Part shown: positions 1 through 9,500 of the stretch, in pieces
Numbering within the stretch: the first letter of the stretch is position 1
Layout: the number at the start of each line of letters is the position of its first letter
Source of the DNA: Psychrobacter sp. ANT_WB68
GTDB lineage: Bacteria; Pseudomonadota; Gammaproteobacteria; Pseudomonadales; Moraxellaceae
Assembly: GCF_008369115.1 (NCBI RefSeq)
Contig: NZ_VOAZ01000002.1
Location: forward strand, 186,001-250,000
Direction of reading: 5' to 3'
Length of the DNA stretch: 64,000 nucleotides
The notes under the pieces: generated by a model
What the model was told of the DNA's origin: nothing
The model's input: the letters and a program-made list of their open reading frames with translations, nothing else
Database searches by the model: none
Program-made: the position numbers and the translations under genes

Positions 1-2200
1 GCCCTTTGGTGATATCGGCATCGTTGTTGGCGATAATTGAATGATAAGTGATGCGCTTATTGATACTGATGTCTTTGGTTAATTGAATAAAAGAAGATTT
101 GTCGCTCAATTGACTGGCGCCATTTTGTAAGTATAGCGCGCCTAATGGATTTTGTGCCAAGTCACCTTGAATGGCAAGCGTTGCCAAGTTATCGGTGACC
201 GTCTTCACCAAACCGACTGGTAAATAAACAATGCGGCGTAGCGCACGGGTAAACCAACGATCAGCATAGTCGGTGCCGCGAAAAGGTGACGACAAAAATA
301 CCGCCGTATCCACTTGAGGTAGCGCTTCTAGCTTGAAGCGCTCTTGTAGCTCTTGTTGGCCAAATGATTGTTTAAGCGCATCCCGTATTTTGCCCTTCTC
401 ATTCATTGACAATATATTTTGCTCATCCAGTCTGTCTAAGTCATCGACCAAATTCTCATCAGACAGCATCATACGTGCAATGATACCGCCCATGCTATGG
501 CTGATAATCACACTGTTTTTGCTGGCAATGTTTTGCCCCTTTGGGTCTGTCTGTTGATAAGTAGTATTGATTAGCTTTTGGATTTGGTAACGATTTTCTA
601 AAATAGGCAAGTTGGTTGGATAAAAAATTTGCCAGACTTGATAATTATTACGCAATTTATCGTCATTAAAAATATCGTTGGTTAAGTTCACCCACGTTGC
701 TGGGCTTGATGCCAAACCATGTATCATAATGATGACACGCTTATTAGGGTCATAAGGCTCTAGCATAAAAAGTTTGGGTAAGCTGGCCTCTTTTTGGCGG
801 GTAATAAGATTTAAATAGCCCACACCATTCAGCTGGTTTTCTGCCAGCCATAAGCCGTATCCTGCCGAGAAGTTGGCGGCAAGCGGATAATCATCACCTA
901 AGATATTGATGCTTTCGCTACGGTAGGGGTTGTATAGATGAATATCGAGCTGATTGCTACTGAGGGTATCGAGTACGCTATCACCAGCGGGTTTAATCAA
1001 ACCAGTCATCAGTAAATGTCCAGTTGGATAAATACGTGTACTGGCATCATCACTATCTAAACTGCTGTTCGAGCTGTCATCTGTACTGCGATTACTAACT
1101 TCTTGCTGATTGACTTCTTGATTAAGTCTACCCGATAACGAGGAAACCAATAATTGGCGAATGGTAGTGGTGTAACGATCATCTAAGGAGGCGACCAAAC
1201 TGATGCCTAAACCTGGGCGCTTACTAATGGAGTTCAGTCCAGAGAGTCGCAGCTCGTAGGTTGAAACCAAATCTGCCAACGCAGAGGTTTGTTGGTTGGC
1301 GTTTTTTAGATAGTTATTTTCATTGGGCAAATAAACATTGAGATTGTAGTCGTCTATTTGCATTTTCATGACTTTGATTTGATCAGTCGGCTGACCATTG
1401 ACGGGCGTACGATTGGCAATCGCTGCTTGCTCGCTGCTATTACGAATACTACTACTTGCTGTTGTTGGTAAGTACTCTATTTTGGCATTGCCCATCATTT
1501 TATTGCTGCCGTCAGCTGACTGATAGAGCTGGGTAATGACATCGTTACTAGCGGCGTTATAGATATCTTGGGTTTGAATATCCACGTCGTTTGGAATACG
1601 GCTTTGCGCCCGCGACCGACTGGTTTCTTTATCCGCGCCTTCAAAGTCATGTTCTAAACTGTCATAAAATAAATAGGTATAGCTGGATTTGATGGCATCA
1701 AAAAGATTTTCTTGATAGCCAACCAAGCAGCTATCGGTTCTTTTCTGCTGCGTTTTCGCATCAGCATCGCTTAAAGGCGCGTTGGCATAGTAAGGGTCAA
1801 GGGGCGGGCGGGCAAGGGCATTACGGCAGTCTTTTGACGCAGCAAGCTGGCGCGCTTTTGCATACTGCAATTCGGCAAAAATAGCCAATGCTGGACGATA
1901 ATGTTCATTGAGCATACTGTCCGTCAGCTGCGTTAGGCACAGCTCAAACTGCTGCATACAAGCTTGCTCGTTGAGTCCAGCTGACAATAAGGCCGAGGCA
2001 GTATCGCTACTGAGTTTTTTATCGGTGACGATGTTGCCGCGTTGAGCAGAAATGGTCTTTGCCGACGCTTGTTTATTGACAGAAATAGTACTACAAGCAG
2101 GCAATATCGCCATTGTTGCGACCACTGCCAATAAAGCGATAGGCTTTTTGTTTTTATGGGTTGGCGTCGGTGCATTATTGGCAGGTTCGGCGAAAATCAT
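1..2200 (-). CDS. alpha/beta hydrolase lipoprotein, 3' end outside window (partial)
   Basis: An open frame of at least 733 codons runs leftward from the ATG at 2200 and is still open at base 1. The N-terminus has a lysine-rich start, a hydrophobic stretch and a lipobox (Leu-Pro-Ala-Cys, Cys36), so it is probably a lipoprotein. The catalytic region is C-terminal: an HGLASSP oxyanion-type motif near residue 493 and a nucleophile elbow Ser-His-Ser-Met-Gly with Ser569. The first ~470 residues are polar and Ser/Asn-rich, and I recognise no domain there. The likely role is envelope esterase or lipase; the substrate is unknown. The acid and the His of the triad may lie beyond the window edge. The frame and lipobox are seen directly, the hydrolase family follows from motifs, and the lipid substrate is only inference. 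Confidence 0.85.
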   Translation of the reverse strand, partial: MIFAEPANNAPTPTHKNKKPIALLAVVATMAILPACSTISVNKQASAKTISAQRGNIVTDKKLSSDTASALLSAGLNEQACMQQFELCLTQLTDSMLNEHYRPALAIFAELQYAKARQLAASKDCRNALARPPLDPYYANAPLSDADAKTQQKRTDSCLVGYQENLFDAIKSSYTYLFYDSLEHDFEGADKETSRSRAQSRIPNDVDIQTQDIYNAASNDVITQLYQSADGSNKMMGNAKIEYLPTTASSSIRNSSEQAAIANRTPVNGQPTDQIKVMKMQIDDYNLNVYLPNENNYLKNANQQTSALADLVSTYELRLSGLNSISKRPGLGISLVASLDDRYTTTIRQLLVSSLSGRLNQEVNQQEVSNRSTDDSSNSSLDSDDASTRIYPTGHLLMTGLIKPAGDSVLDTLSSNQLDIHLYNPYRSESINILGDDYPLAANFSAGYGLWLAENQLNGVGYLNLITRQKEASLPKLFMLEPYDPNKRVIIMIHGLASSPATWVNLTNDIFNDDKLRNNYQVWQIFYPTNLPILENRYQIQKLINTTYQQTDPKGQNIASKNSVIISHSMGGIIARMMLSDENLVDDLDRLDEQNILSMNEKGKIRDALKQSFGQQELQERFKLEALPQVDTAVFLSSPFRGTDYADRWFTRALRRIVYLPVGLVKTVTDNLATLAIQGDLAQNPLGALYLQNGASQLSDKSSFIQLTKDISINKRITYHSIIANNDADITKG

Positions 2201-2604
2201 AGGTAATTCCAGTGAATAATAGTCAGGAATGCACAATAAAGACAGGATAGATGACACATTTATCTGTCCATAGAAGTGTAGCGCAACTTTTGTTAGGAAA
2301 CTATTGTATTTAATTAAGAGAATGTTTAATTAAGGAACTTCTAATTAACAGGCTATTGAAATAAAAAATTTTAGGAATAAAAGATTATAGGCTAATGAGT
2401 GAAAATTGCTAGTTTAGTGAGAGGCTGATGATAAATGAGTGAGTCATTAAAATAAGATTGGCGTTTGTATTAGGCATCAAAAAGCGCGCTGAATTATTGA
2501 TAGTAATAATTTAAGCACGCTTTTTGGTCTTTATTCTAGCTATTCGGTAAATGTCTAAATTATTAACCTTAAATAACTAGTATCTAAAAATAACGATTAG
2601 CTAA
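2201..2604. other. intergenic region, 404 bp
   Basis: An AT-rich spacer between the hydrolase start and the end of the TPR gene. It holds the hairpin at 2479-2525 and presumably the hydrolase promoter. I see no open frame with a ribosome binding site. Confidence 0.6.
2479..2525 (-). terminator. bidirectional-type intrinsic terminator after the TPR gene
   Basis: The outer arms AAAAAGCGCGCT (2479-2490) and AGCACGCTTTTT (2514-2525) pair with one wobble, and the inner AATTATT/AATAATT arms extend the stem. There is a T-tract on either strand. It lies 80 bp past the stop of the minus-strand TPR gene. Confidence 0.75.
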
Positions 2605-3753
2605 CTAGGTACTTGGTTTGATATTGACGTCTGGTGCAGGGATATCCCAAATATAGAACTTACCATCTTCGATAAGTTTAATTTGTTGATGAATAACCGC
2701 ATTATCAGGCACTTGTTGTGCTAAACGACGCAAGCGCTCTAATGCTTTATCGCGGCGATCACTCAAGACGTCAGACTGCGCCAAGCTTTGCTCGGCTTCG
2801 GTATAGCCTAGGTTGACTGCTTGGTCGAGATATTTTTGACCTTCTTTAAAGCCGCCGCCTTCTGAGAGCATCATGCCATAAATGAAGTTGGCTTCACCAC
2901 TATTAGGCTTGAGTTTAATCGCGCGATCGACATATTGTCCGCCGCGTACTGTATATTCTGAGCCTAAGTCTAAGTTACGTCCCATTCCATTAAGCTTGGC
3001 AGCACGAATTAGCACATCATATGAGGCATTTGGCGCTTTAGCATATGGCTCAATCCATTCGGTCATTACTTTGATTTTTTCACGCGCATTGTGACGTTGG
3101 GTGCGGTTAGGGAAGTTTGGTGGGTAATGGCGCGCATTTGGCGAGACCTCTTTAATAAAGTCATCCAGTAAGCTGACATCCAATTTATCGGTGCCAAGGC
3201 CTTGTTGCTGGGGTATTAGAACCGTAGGGACAAAGCTGATATCTGAAATATTAACTTGTGGCGCTGGAATATTTGGCAGCTGACCGCCACGCAAATCAAT
3301 CCCTGTTGCAGTCATTGGCCCACGCTCATAAACACGTGTGGTACCTGTCAATTCAGGCATATCTGGTGTTTGTACTGCTGGTGGCTGGGTCGTATTCAAA
3401 GGCGCACGATTTGGTTGAGCATTATTTGTTTGAGCGTTAGCTTGTGGCGCATTACTGCTCTGAGAAACTGTTGGTTGAGCCACGTTCTGCTCAACGTTAT
3501 TTGGAGCCGCAGTATTTGCCTGTATATCTGGTTGAGCAGTGTTGACAGCCGCATTTGGTTTGGCAAGGCGAATTACGCGTTTGCTTGAATCGATAGCGCT
3601 CGGTACAGCGGTGCTAGCAGGAGCAGCTGCCGTATCGGCTTCAGCTGCATTGGCAGGAGCAGAGAGCATCATGGCACAAGCAGCAGCTAAGGCAGTTAAA
3701 GTCGCAAACTTCGGCGACTTGTTAGAAGTATTCGGTTGGTTGATCGCTTTCAT
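2605..3753 (-). CDS. exported tetratricopeptide/Sel1-like repeat protein
   Basis: A 382-residue protein with a signal peptide (residues 1 to about 37, Ala-Asn-Ala cleavage context). A low-complexity Ala/Asn/Gln/Pro linker follows (about 60-125), then a C-terminal helical part with TPR- or Sel1-like units (about 260-360, including a Gly-rich turn followed by KYLDQAVNLG). An IPAP-x-VNI motif occurs twice, near residues 162 and 371, bracketing the repeat domain. The location is probably periplasmic. TPR folds usually scaffold protein contacts, but I cannot assign a partner. The start has an AAGGTAA ribosome-binding match. The function is unknown; it is a hypothetical protein of Moraxellaceae type. 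Confidence 0.8.
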   Translation of the reverse strand: MKAINQPNTSNKSPKFATLTALAAACAMMLSAPANAAEADTAAAPASTAVPSAIDSSKRVIRLAKPNAAVNTAQPDIQANTAAPNNVEQNVAQPTVSQSSNAPQANAQTNNAQPNRAPLNTTQPPAVQTPDMPELTGTTRVYERGPMTATGIDLRGGQLPNIPAPQVNISDISFVPTVLIPQQQGLGTDKLDVSLLDDFIKEVSPNARHYPPNFPNRTQRHNAREKIKVMTEWIEPYAKAPNASYDVLIRAAKLNGMGRNLDLGSEYTVRGGQYVDRAIKLKPNSGEANFIYGMMLSEGGGFKEGQKYLDQAVNLGYTEAEQSLAQSDVLSDRRDKALERLRRLAQQVPDNAVIHQQIKLIEDGKFYIWDIPAPDVNIKPST

Positions 3754-3987
3754 AAAAATAGTTACCTTATTTAATAATTATCGTTTAATAATCATTTCGT
3801 TTACTGAATCGTTATTTATTAAGCCATTGGTTGGTCGTTATGTCTTGTCATTGCGCAAAATCGTACAAATTTTTAATACCCTAACAAATTATTCTGAGTG
3901 CTAACAGTAGTAGGATTGTTAAAAGTAAGTATTGAGATGCTATCAGTAGCCGCTATAACAAAGACTCACCCTAATGTATAATGCGTA

Positions 3988-4632
3988 TTATAGATGATAA
4001 GCAGTGGCTTTCATCCGATTGGCCATCCAACGCATGGCATGACGTACCGGTGGTGACAATGCAGCACCGCCATTGGCCAGTGCCAGCTCGCGATGGTGTA
4101 GTTCTTCAATATCCATTTGTGCCAGTATTTCTCTTGAGCGCTGATCTTGTGCCGGTAATTGCCCAATATGGTCTTGCAAATGCTCACTGACTTGCGCTTC
4201 AGTTTCTGCAACGAAGCCCAAGCTAAACTCGTTAGAAATAGCACCGGCTACCGCGCCAAGTCCGAACGACATGCCATACCATAATGGCGTAAAAATACTA
4301 GGATGGCTGCCCAGCTCATCCAAACGTACCTCGCACCACACCAGATGATCGACCTCTTCTTCAGCGGACTGTTGCATGGCTTGTTTGACGTGATCGTCTT
4401 TTGCCGCAAACGCTTGCCCGTGATACAGCCCTTGCGCGCATACTTCGCCGGTATGGTTAATACGCATCAAGCCTGCGACATGCCGCGCCTCGGTTATACT
4501 CAGCTCAGGAATCTCGTCGCTACTCACGGGCAGCGGGCGAGTGCTAGGATTTGAATGCGGTACGACCGCTCGCAATGCCTTGTCCACCCCAAGTAATAAT
4601 TGGTCAATTTTCGATAAGGGACGCAGGGCCAT
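3988..4632 (-). CDS. coq7: 3-demethoxyubiquinol 3-hydroxylase (Coq7 diiron type)
   Basis: 214 residues, the usual size for bacterial Coq7. This enzyme adds the C6 hydroxyl in ubiquinone synthesis at the inner membrane, replacing UbiF. The diiron ligands are visible as two repeats: Glu63 in an NHTGEV context, the EEEVDH cluster at 91-96, Glu145 in a VAETEAQV context, and the EELHH cluster at 176-180. The second half has the hydrophobic Gly/Ala-rich helix (about 119-131) expected for membrane association. The start has CAGGAG 7 bp upstream. It stands alone, with no other ubi gene beside it. The identification is firm from the motifs. Confidence 0.95.
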   Translation of the reverse strand: MALRPLSKIDQLLLGVDKALRAVVPHSNPSTRPLPVSSDEIPELSITEARHVAGLMRINHTGEVCAQGLYHGQAFAAKDDHVKQAMQQSAEEEVDHLVWCEVRLDELGSHPSIFTPLWYGMSFGLGAVAGAISNEFSLGFVAETEAQVSEHLQDHIGQLPAQDQRSREILAQMDIEELHHRELALANGGAALSPPVRHAMRWMANRMKATAYHL

Positions 4633-4773
4633 GGTTCACTCCTGATGGCTGTGTTTATTATAAATACAATTTATGATTAACGGGTTTGAGCTATTTGAAA
4701 TTCTCTTAAAACATCATGTTTATGTGCGTAGCAAACACAGCCTATAAGCGGCTAGATTTGCTTATGAGCCTTA

Positions 4774-4804
4774 CTATAGCAAACAACTATAACAAACAAT
4801 ATAG
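4774..4804. repeat. 13-bp tandem repeat, about 2.3 copies
   Basis: CTATAGCAAACAA (4774-4786) is followed by CTATAACAAACAA (4787-4799), one mismatch, then a partial third unit. It lies between the starts/ends of coq7 and the MFS gene. Confidence 0.6.
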
Positions 4805-4889
4805 AATGTCGGCAGCAAAATTAACGGCTTGGTGATTCGCTCATAAAGACAGCTCACCATAGTATGGCTGGTTCACATTGCCAACGTTT

Positions 4890-6230
4890 TTAATCTTGTC
4901 GATTACGTTCGTCATCATGAGTTTGGATGACCGCTCGTTTGATATGTTTATTGAGCTTGAAGTATAAAAACACCCCGAAGATAAGGTTGAGGATGCCGGT
5001 TACTAAGAACAATTGCGGTAATGTTAGACCTAAAGCATTTAAGACAACAATCGAAAAAATCGCCGAGCCGACCATAAAAATAGCATTAAAGATATTGTTG
5101 GCACCAACAATGCGCGCACGATGGCTTTTGGGCGCATAGGCTTGCATAGAAGCATATAAAGGCACGATATATAAACCGCCGCTAAAGCCTAGAAGAAACA
5201 AGTCGGCAAACACGCGCCAGCTACCACTCATACCCCATAAATCACTAATACCGATTAACGCTTCGGTATTCACATTAATATTTAATCCTGACAAAGAAAA
5301 ATATAAATCAATTGCAAAGATGCTGAGACCGGCGATACCAAACGGCAATAAGCGCAGACTGACTTGGTTTTTGGTCAAGGATTTACAAAGCAGAGAACCA
5401 ATCGACACACCAACTGAAAACAGCGTCAATAGGAAGATAACCACTGACTCATCGCCATGCAAAATGACTTTGCTAAATTCAGGCGTTTGGGTCAAAAATG
5501 TGGCACCATAAAACCAAAACCAGCTATTACCAAGAATGACAAAGAATAAAAAAGGCAGCGAATATAAATAGCGCACCGTCGCCATGCTGGTGGTAATGAT
5601 ATTCCAATTAATTTTAAGGTCAGGCTGCATCGCTGGCATGGTTGGAATAAAACGGGCGGCAAAATAACCTATCGCAGCTACAAACAACACAGTAACACTA
5701 ATCCAAAATAGCGGCTGCGTTATCTGGGTCAATACCCCAGCGATAATCATACCGAGCAGGATGGCAAGCGAGGTACCCATTTGAAACAAACCATTGGCAC
5801 CGACCAGCTCATCTCCTTTCATCGCTTGCGGTAAATAGGCATACTTAATCGGACCAAAAAACGTCGATTGGGTCCCCATCAAAAACAGCGCCACAAATAA
5901 TAGCGCATACCATTCAAAGACAAAGCCTACTGCGGCAATTATCATAATGGCTATTTCAAGCAATTTGATCAATCGCGTCAGTTTTGATTTTTCAAACTTA
6001 TCGGCGATTTGTCCTGCCAATGCTGAAAATAAAAAATACGGTAAGATAAATAACATCGCTGCCAAGTTATTTAAAATACTGACTTCCATGCCTAACTGAC
6101 TGGCAGCGGTATAGGTCAGCACCAGTATCAGCGCTTGCTTAAAGATATTGTCATTAAACGCGCCCAAAAACTGGGTAAAAAACATGGCGCTAAAACGGCG
6201 GCGCTTAAATAATTGAAACTGATTGGCCAT
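4890..6230 (-). CDS. MFS transporter, LplT-like (lysophospholipid flippase family)
   Basis: 446 residues with about 12 hydrophobic segments. The N-terminal motif LGAFNDNIFKQA is typical of the LplT family and of the transporter half of LplT-acyltransferase fusions. In E. coli LplT moves lyso-phosphatidylethanolamine across the inner membrane for re-acylation by Aas. Here there is no fused or adjacent acyltransferase, so the acylation partner must be elsewhere or the substrate may differ. An MFS loop-like GQIADKFEKSK motif lies near residues 67-78. The start has AGGAA upstream. The C-terminal tail is charged and cytoplasmic. Family assignment is strong; the substrate is inference. Confidence 0.8.
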   Translation of the reverse strand: MANQFQLFKRRRFSAMFFTQFLGAFNDNIFKQALILVLTYTAASQLGMEVSILNNLAAMLFILPYFLFSALAGQIADKFEKSKLTRLIKLLEIAIMIIAAVGFVFEWYALLFVALFLMGTQSTFFGPIKYAYLPQAMKGDELVGANGLFQMGTSLAILLGMIIAGVLTQITQPLFWISVTVLFVAAIGYFAARFIPTMPAMQPDLKINWNIITTSMATVRYLYSLPFLFFVILGNSWFWFYGATFLTQTPEFSKVILHGDESVVIFLLTLFSVGVSIGSLLCKSLTKNQVSLRLLPFGIAGLSIFAIDLYFSLSGLNINVNTEALIGISDLWGMSGSWRVFADLFLLGFSGGLYIVPLYASMQAYAPKSHRARIVGANNIFNAIFMVGSAIFSIVVLNALGLTLPQLFLVTGILNLIFGVFLYFKLNKHIKRAVIQTHDDERNRQD

Positions 6231-6554
6231 GAAAATTCCTACAGCTGGGTCGCGGCTAATATAGTGAGGAGAATGTAAAATGCAGTGATTGATATATAAA
6301 CAATTATCAACAGTATCAAAAACTTATCAAAATATAGCATAGGTTTTATCAATATTAGGCCGTATAATAGCAAGGGTTTGGTAAAAATACATGCGCTCGA
6401 TGCTATGATTTGATAATTAACTAAGTTATGATTTGTAAATTTTAGCCGATCAAACCAACAATCTTAGTTAACGGCTTTACGTTTATTCACCGGTAAAACG
6501 GGGCGATTGCTATCGACCGTAACCTTGTGCCGCGTGAGGTGATAGGAAATAAAT
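6231..6554. other. divergent promoter region between MFS gene and tamA
   Basis: 324 bp without a gene. A TATAAT hexamer (6363-6368) faces tamA but has a poor -35. An inverted repeat TTAACTAAG (6417-6425) / CTTAGTTAA (6463-6471) lies between that hexamer and the tamA start and could be an operator or mRNA structure. Confidence 0.5.
6363..6368 (+). promoter_or_regulatory. candidate -10 element upstream of tamA
   Basis: A perfect TATAAT lies 187 bp before the tamA ATG. No convincing -35 hexamer sits 16-18 bp upstream, so support is limited. Confidence 0.35.
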
Positions 6555-9500
6555 ATGAAACATCAGCCTTCAACTCTAGCGCACAACTCATCGGTTATGC
6601 CGCGTGATACGTCAGACATGTCACAGCACTCAGTCAAGCTTACTCATTCCAATCATGTTAATCGTAGCGATAAGGCTGGCGTTTATTTTACACGCACGGC
6701 GATTTTTAGTGCGTTGACCACAAGCTTTGTTGGTTTTGGGGTAAGTATCGGTATGGCTCCTGCCGCTTTTGCCGCTACCGATTTAAACAATACTACTGCC
6801 AATAACCAGAGCAGTAGCCAAATTGTCGAAAATGAGGGTGCAATTGCCCAGCCATTAACGCCACAACCTCCCTCTAAATCCTCGTCTAAACGAGCGCTTT
6901 CTAATGATGCGTATGAAGACAGTCAGCTTGATATCGCTTTGGATGCTTTGCGTTTAAAGAAAGCGGTTGAACAAGGCATTATCGATCAATCGGTATTGGA
7001 CGATTATAGCGAGCAAAACTTAGGTATCAAGAAGCCTAATGCAAAAAAAACAGAGACAGACGCTAACAAAGCATCTAAGAAAACTCCTAGCACGCCAGTA
7101 AACAACGCGGATGATTCCCAGTTATTAAATAATGATGTCGATAGTATTAGTGACTTCGCTAATACTCTTGGTAATGGCATGGATAATCTAGGCAGCAATC
7201 AAGCATTTGATACCAATGAAAACTTAGAGCAGCAAGTGAGTGCCGTACAGCAGCAGGGCTATCAGATGATGACGCCTGAAGAAATCGATCGTGAGCTGGC
7301 GGCGATGGATAGGCAAAACGCAGAAGATATTGACAGCATTAATCAGAGCCATGACGTTAATAATATCAATGGCATTCGTCAAAATGATAGCGACTTTTAT
7401 ACATTGGATGCATTCGATGCCCCAGTGGCGACGCTAAATGATACAACCCCACCGATTGGGCTAGACGTGGACTTGGATGCGACCAGCTTGCCAGCACCAA
7501 GCAATCTTGAGACCTTAGGTAAGAATGAGACGGCTGCTAAACAGGCAGAGACTGACGACGTTATGTCGCGTCCTATTAACGTCAGTGATTCTGTCAGTAG
7601 TGGCAATACTAGTGCGGAAGTGGATAGCGATATCCTAGCCAATGGCGTTTTAGAGAATGACGGTGATGCTATTAATATGGAAAACGCCCAGTCAGGTAGC
7701 ATTAACCCTGATGATTATTTACCGAACTACGAAAACGATATTAATGCGGTAAAAGAAAGTATCGAACAAGCAGCAAAACCCAAAACTATGGCGCGCAATA
7801 AGAAAGGTAATATCGTTAAGCGTCTTTATAATCGCTTTTTTAATGATGGCGCGATAGCCTTACCACACGTTGAAACGACTGTTTATTTACAACCAGCGGC
7901 GGCAGATAGCGTAAGTAGTAACACCAAACCGAAACTAACCAAAGCGGATGATGATGTTCAACCTTTTAAGAATATCAAAGCTGCGCTTGATGAAACCACG
8001 GTTCAGTCGGTGGTGGATTTTACCGCTGCGCTACCGCGTCTGCGCCAAACCGCATTGGATGCGGCAAAAGCCGTTGGTTACTATGAGGTGACGTTACGTT
8101 TACGCCAAACCAATAGCGATGCTATCGATGTCATCATTGAGAAGTTGGGCGAGCCAGTACGCGTTGATAGCCGTATTGTTGATATTCGAGGTGAAGGCAG
8201 TGAGCAAGCAGAATTTGTAGCACTTGAGAAAGACTTGCCGCCACAAGAAGGCGATATCTTTAATCACCGCGTTTATAAAGACAGTAAAGCGGCGCTTGAA
8301 TCGCTCAGTAATACCTATGGTTACTTTGACCAGTATTGGCTAAACAAATCGGTCGATATTATTTTGCCGGATAATACTGCTGATGTGTCACTGGTTTATA
8401 ATACGGGTGAGCGCTATCAATTTGATGAGGTGGTGTTTTTTACTTATGATCAAGAGTCGGGTACGCTGACAAAAGATCCTGAAAAACTGCCTGTCGAATT
8501 GTCCTTACTACATCAGCTGCTGGGTTTTAAAGCGGGCGACCCTTTCTATCGTCCAGCAGTGACTAAGTTTAGTAATGATTTATCGGCGACCCGTTACTTT
8601 AATACCGTCAACGTCGAGTCGATTTTGCCGCCAGACGAACGCAGTGAAGGCAGTACCTTAGCGTTTGATAATTCACCTAATGACAATAGTGCTGACAATG
8701 GCATTGACGGTATTGATAATGTTTCTTATGTCAGTAATACTGAGCAAAGTGGTGATGTCAGCAACCAGAGTGAGAGTGAGCGCTACGCTAAGAGTGGTGA
8801 GACAGTTAATCCAGCCGACATTGCCGCTATTGAGTTTGAAGCAGACGAAGAAACACTCGATAAACTGCAAGCCATTAAACAAAAAGCCGAACGTTTAAGC
8901 CGTTTGCCAAGCGATCGTGTATTGGACGAAAAAGACCAGGAAACTAATAGTATTTTAGGTAAAATCAGTGACTCTATTACTAATATTGCGCAAAAGATAT
9001 TCCCTGATGAGAAAAGTATCCTTGCTGATGAGAACTTTGTACCGCCGACACTTGCCGGACGTAAAACACCGCAAGAAGTACTAGAAAACAAAAAAGTACC
9101 GCTGTATGTCTTTGTGTCAGCAAACAAACCACGTGATGCCCAAGTTGGTCTCGGTTATGGTACAGACACGGGTGTGCGTGCAACCGCTAAGATAGATTAT
9201 AATCTGCTCAATCGTAAAGGCTATCAAGCAGGGGCTGAGACTGAAGTCTCACGAATCACAAAAAATGTTGCTGTTTATGCCAGCCGCCCGTGGAAGCATC
9301 CGTTAAATGATAAGTTGGATGCACGTTTGACTTATGAAGAAGAAGTCATCGACCAAGGCGAAGGGAATTTTGACTTGTCTACCAGAACCTTAAAAGCGGC
9401 TTTGGCGCGTAATATCCGCCGTGAAAGTGGTTGGGATCGCAGCTACTCTGTTCGCTACCGTTTAGATGAGCTGGAGACGGGCCTTGATGAGGAAGAGCTA

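Noticed and set aside
1933-2175. 80-codon minus-strand frame inside the lipoprotein hydrolase
   Set aside because: It is an alternative frame of the real gene, which starts at 2200 and stays open to the window edge.
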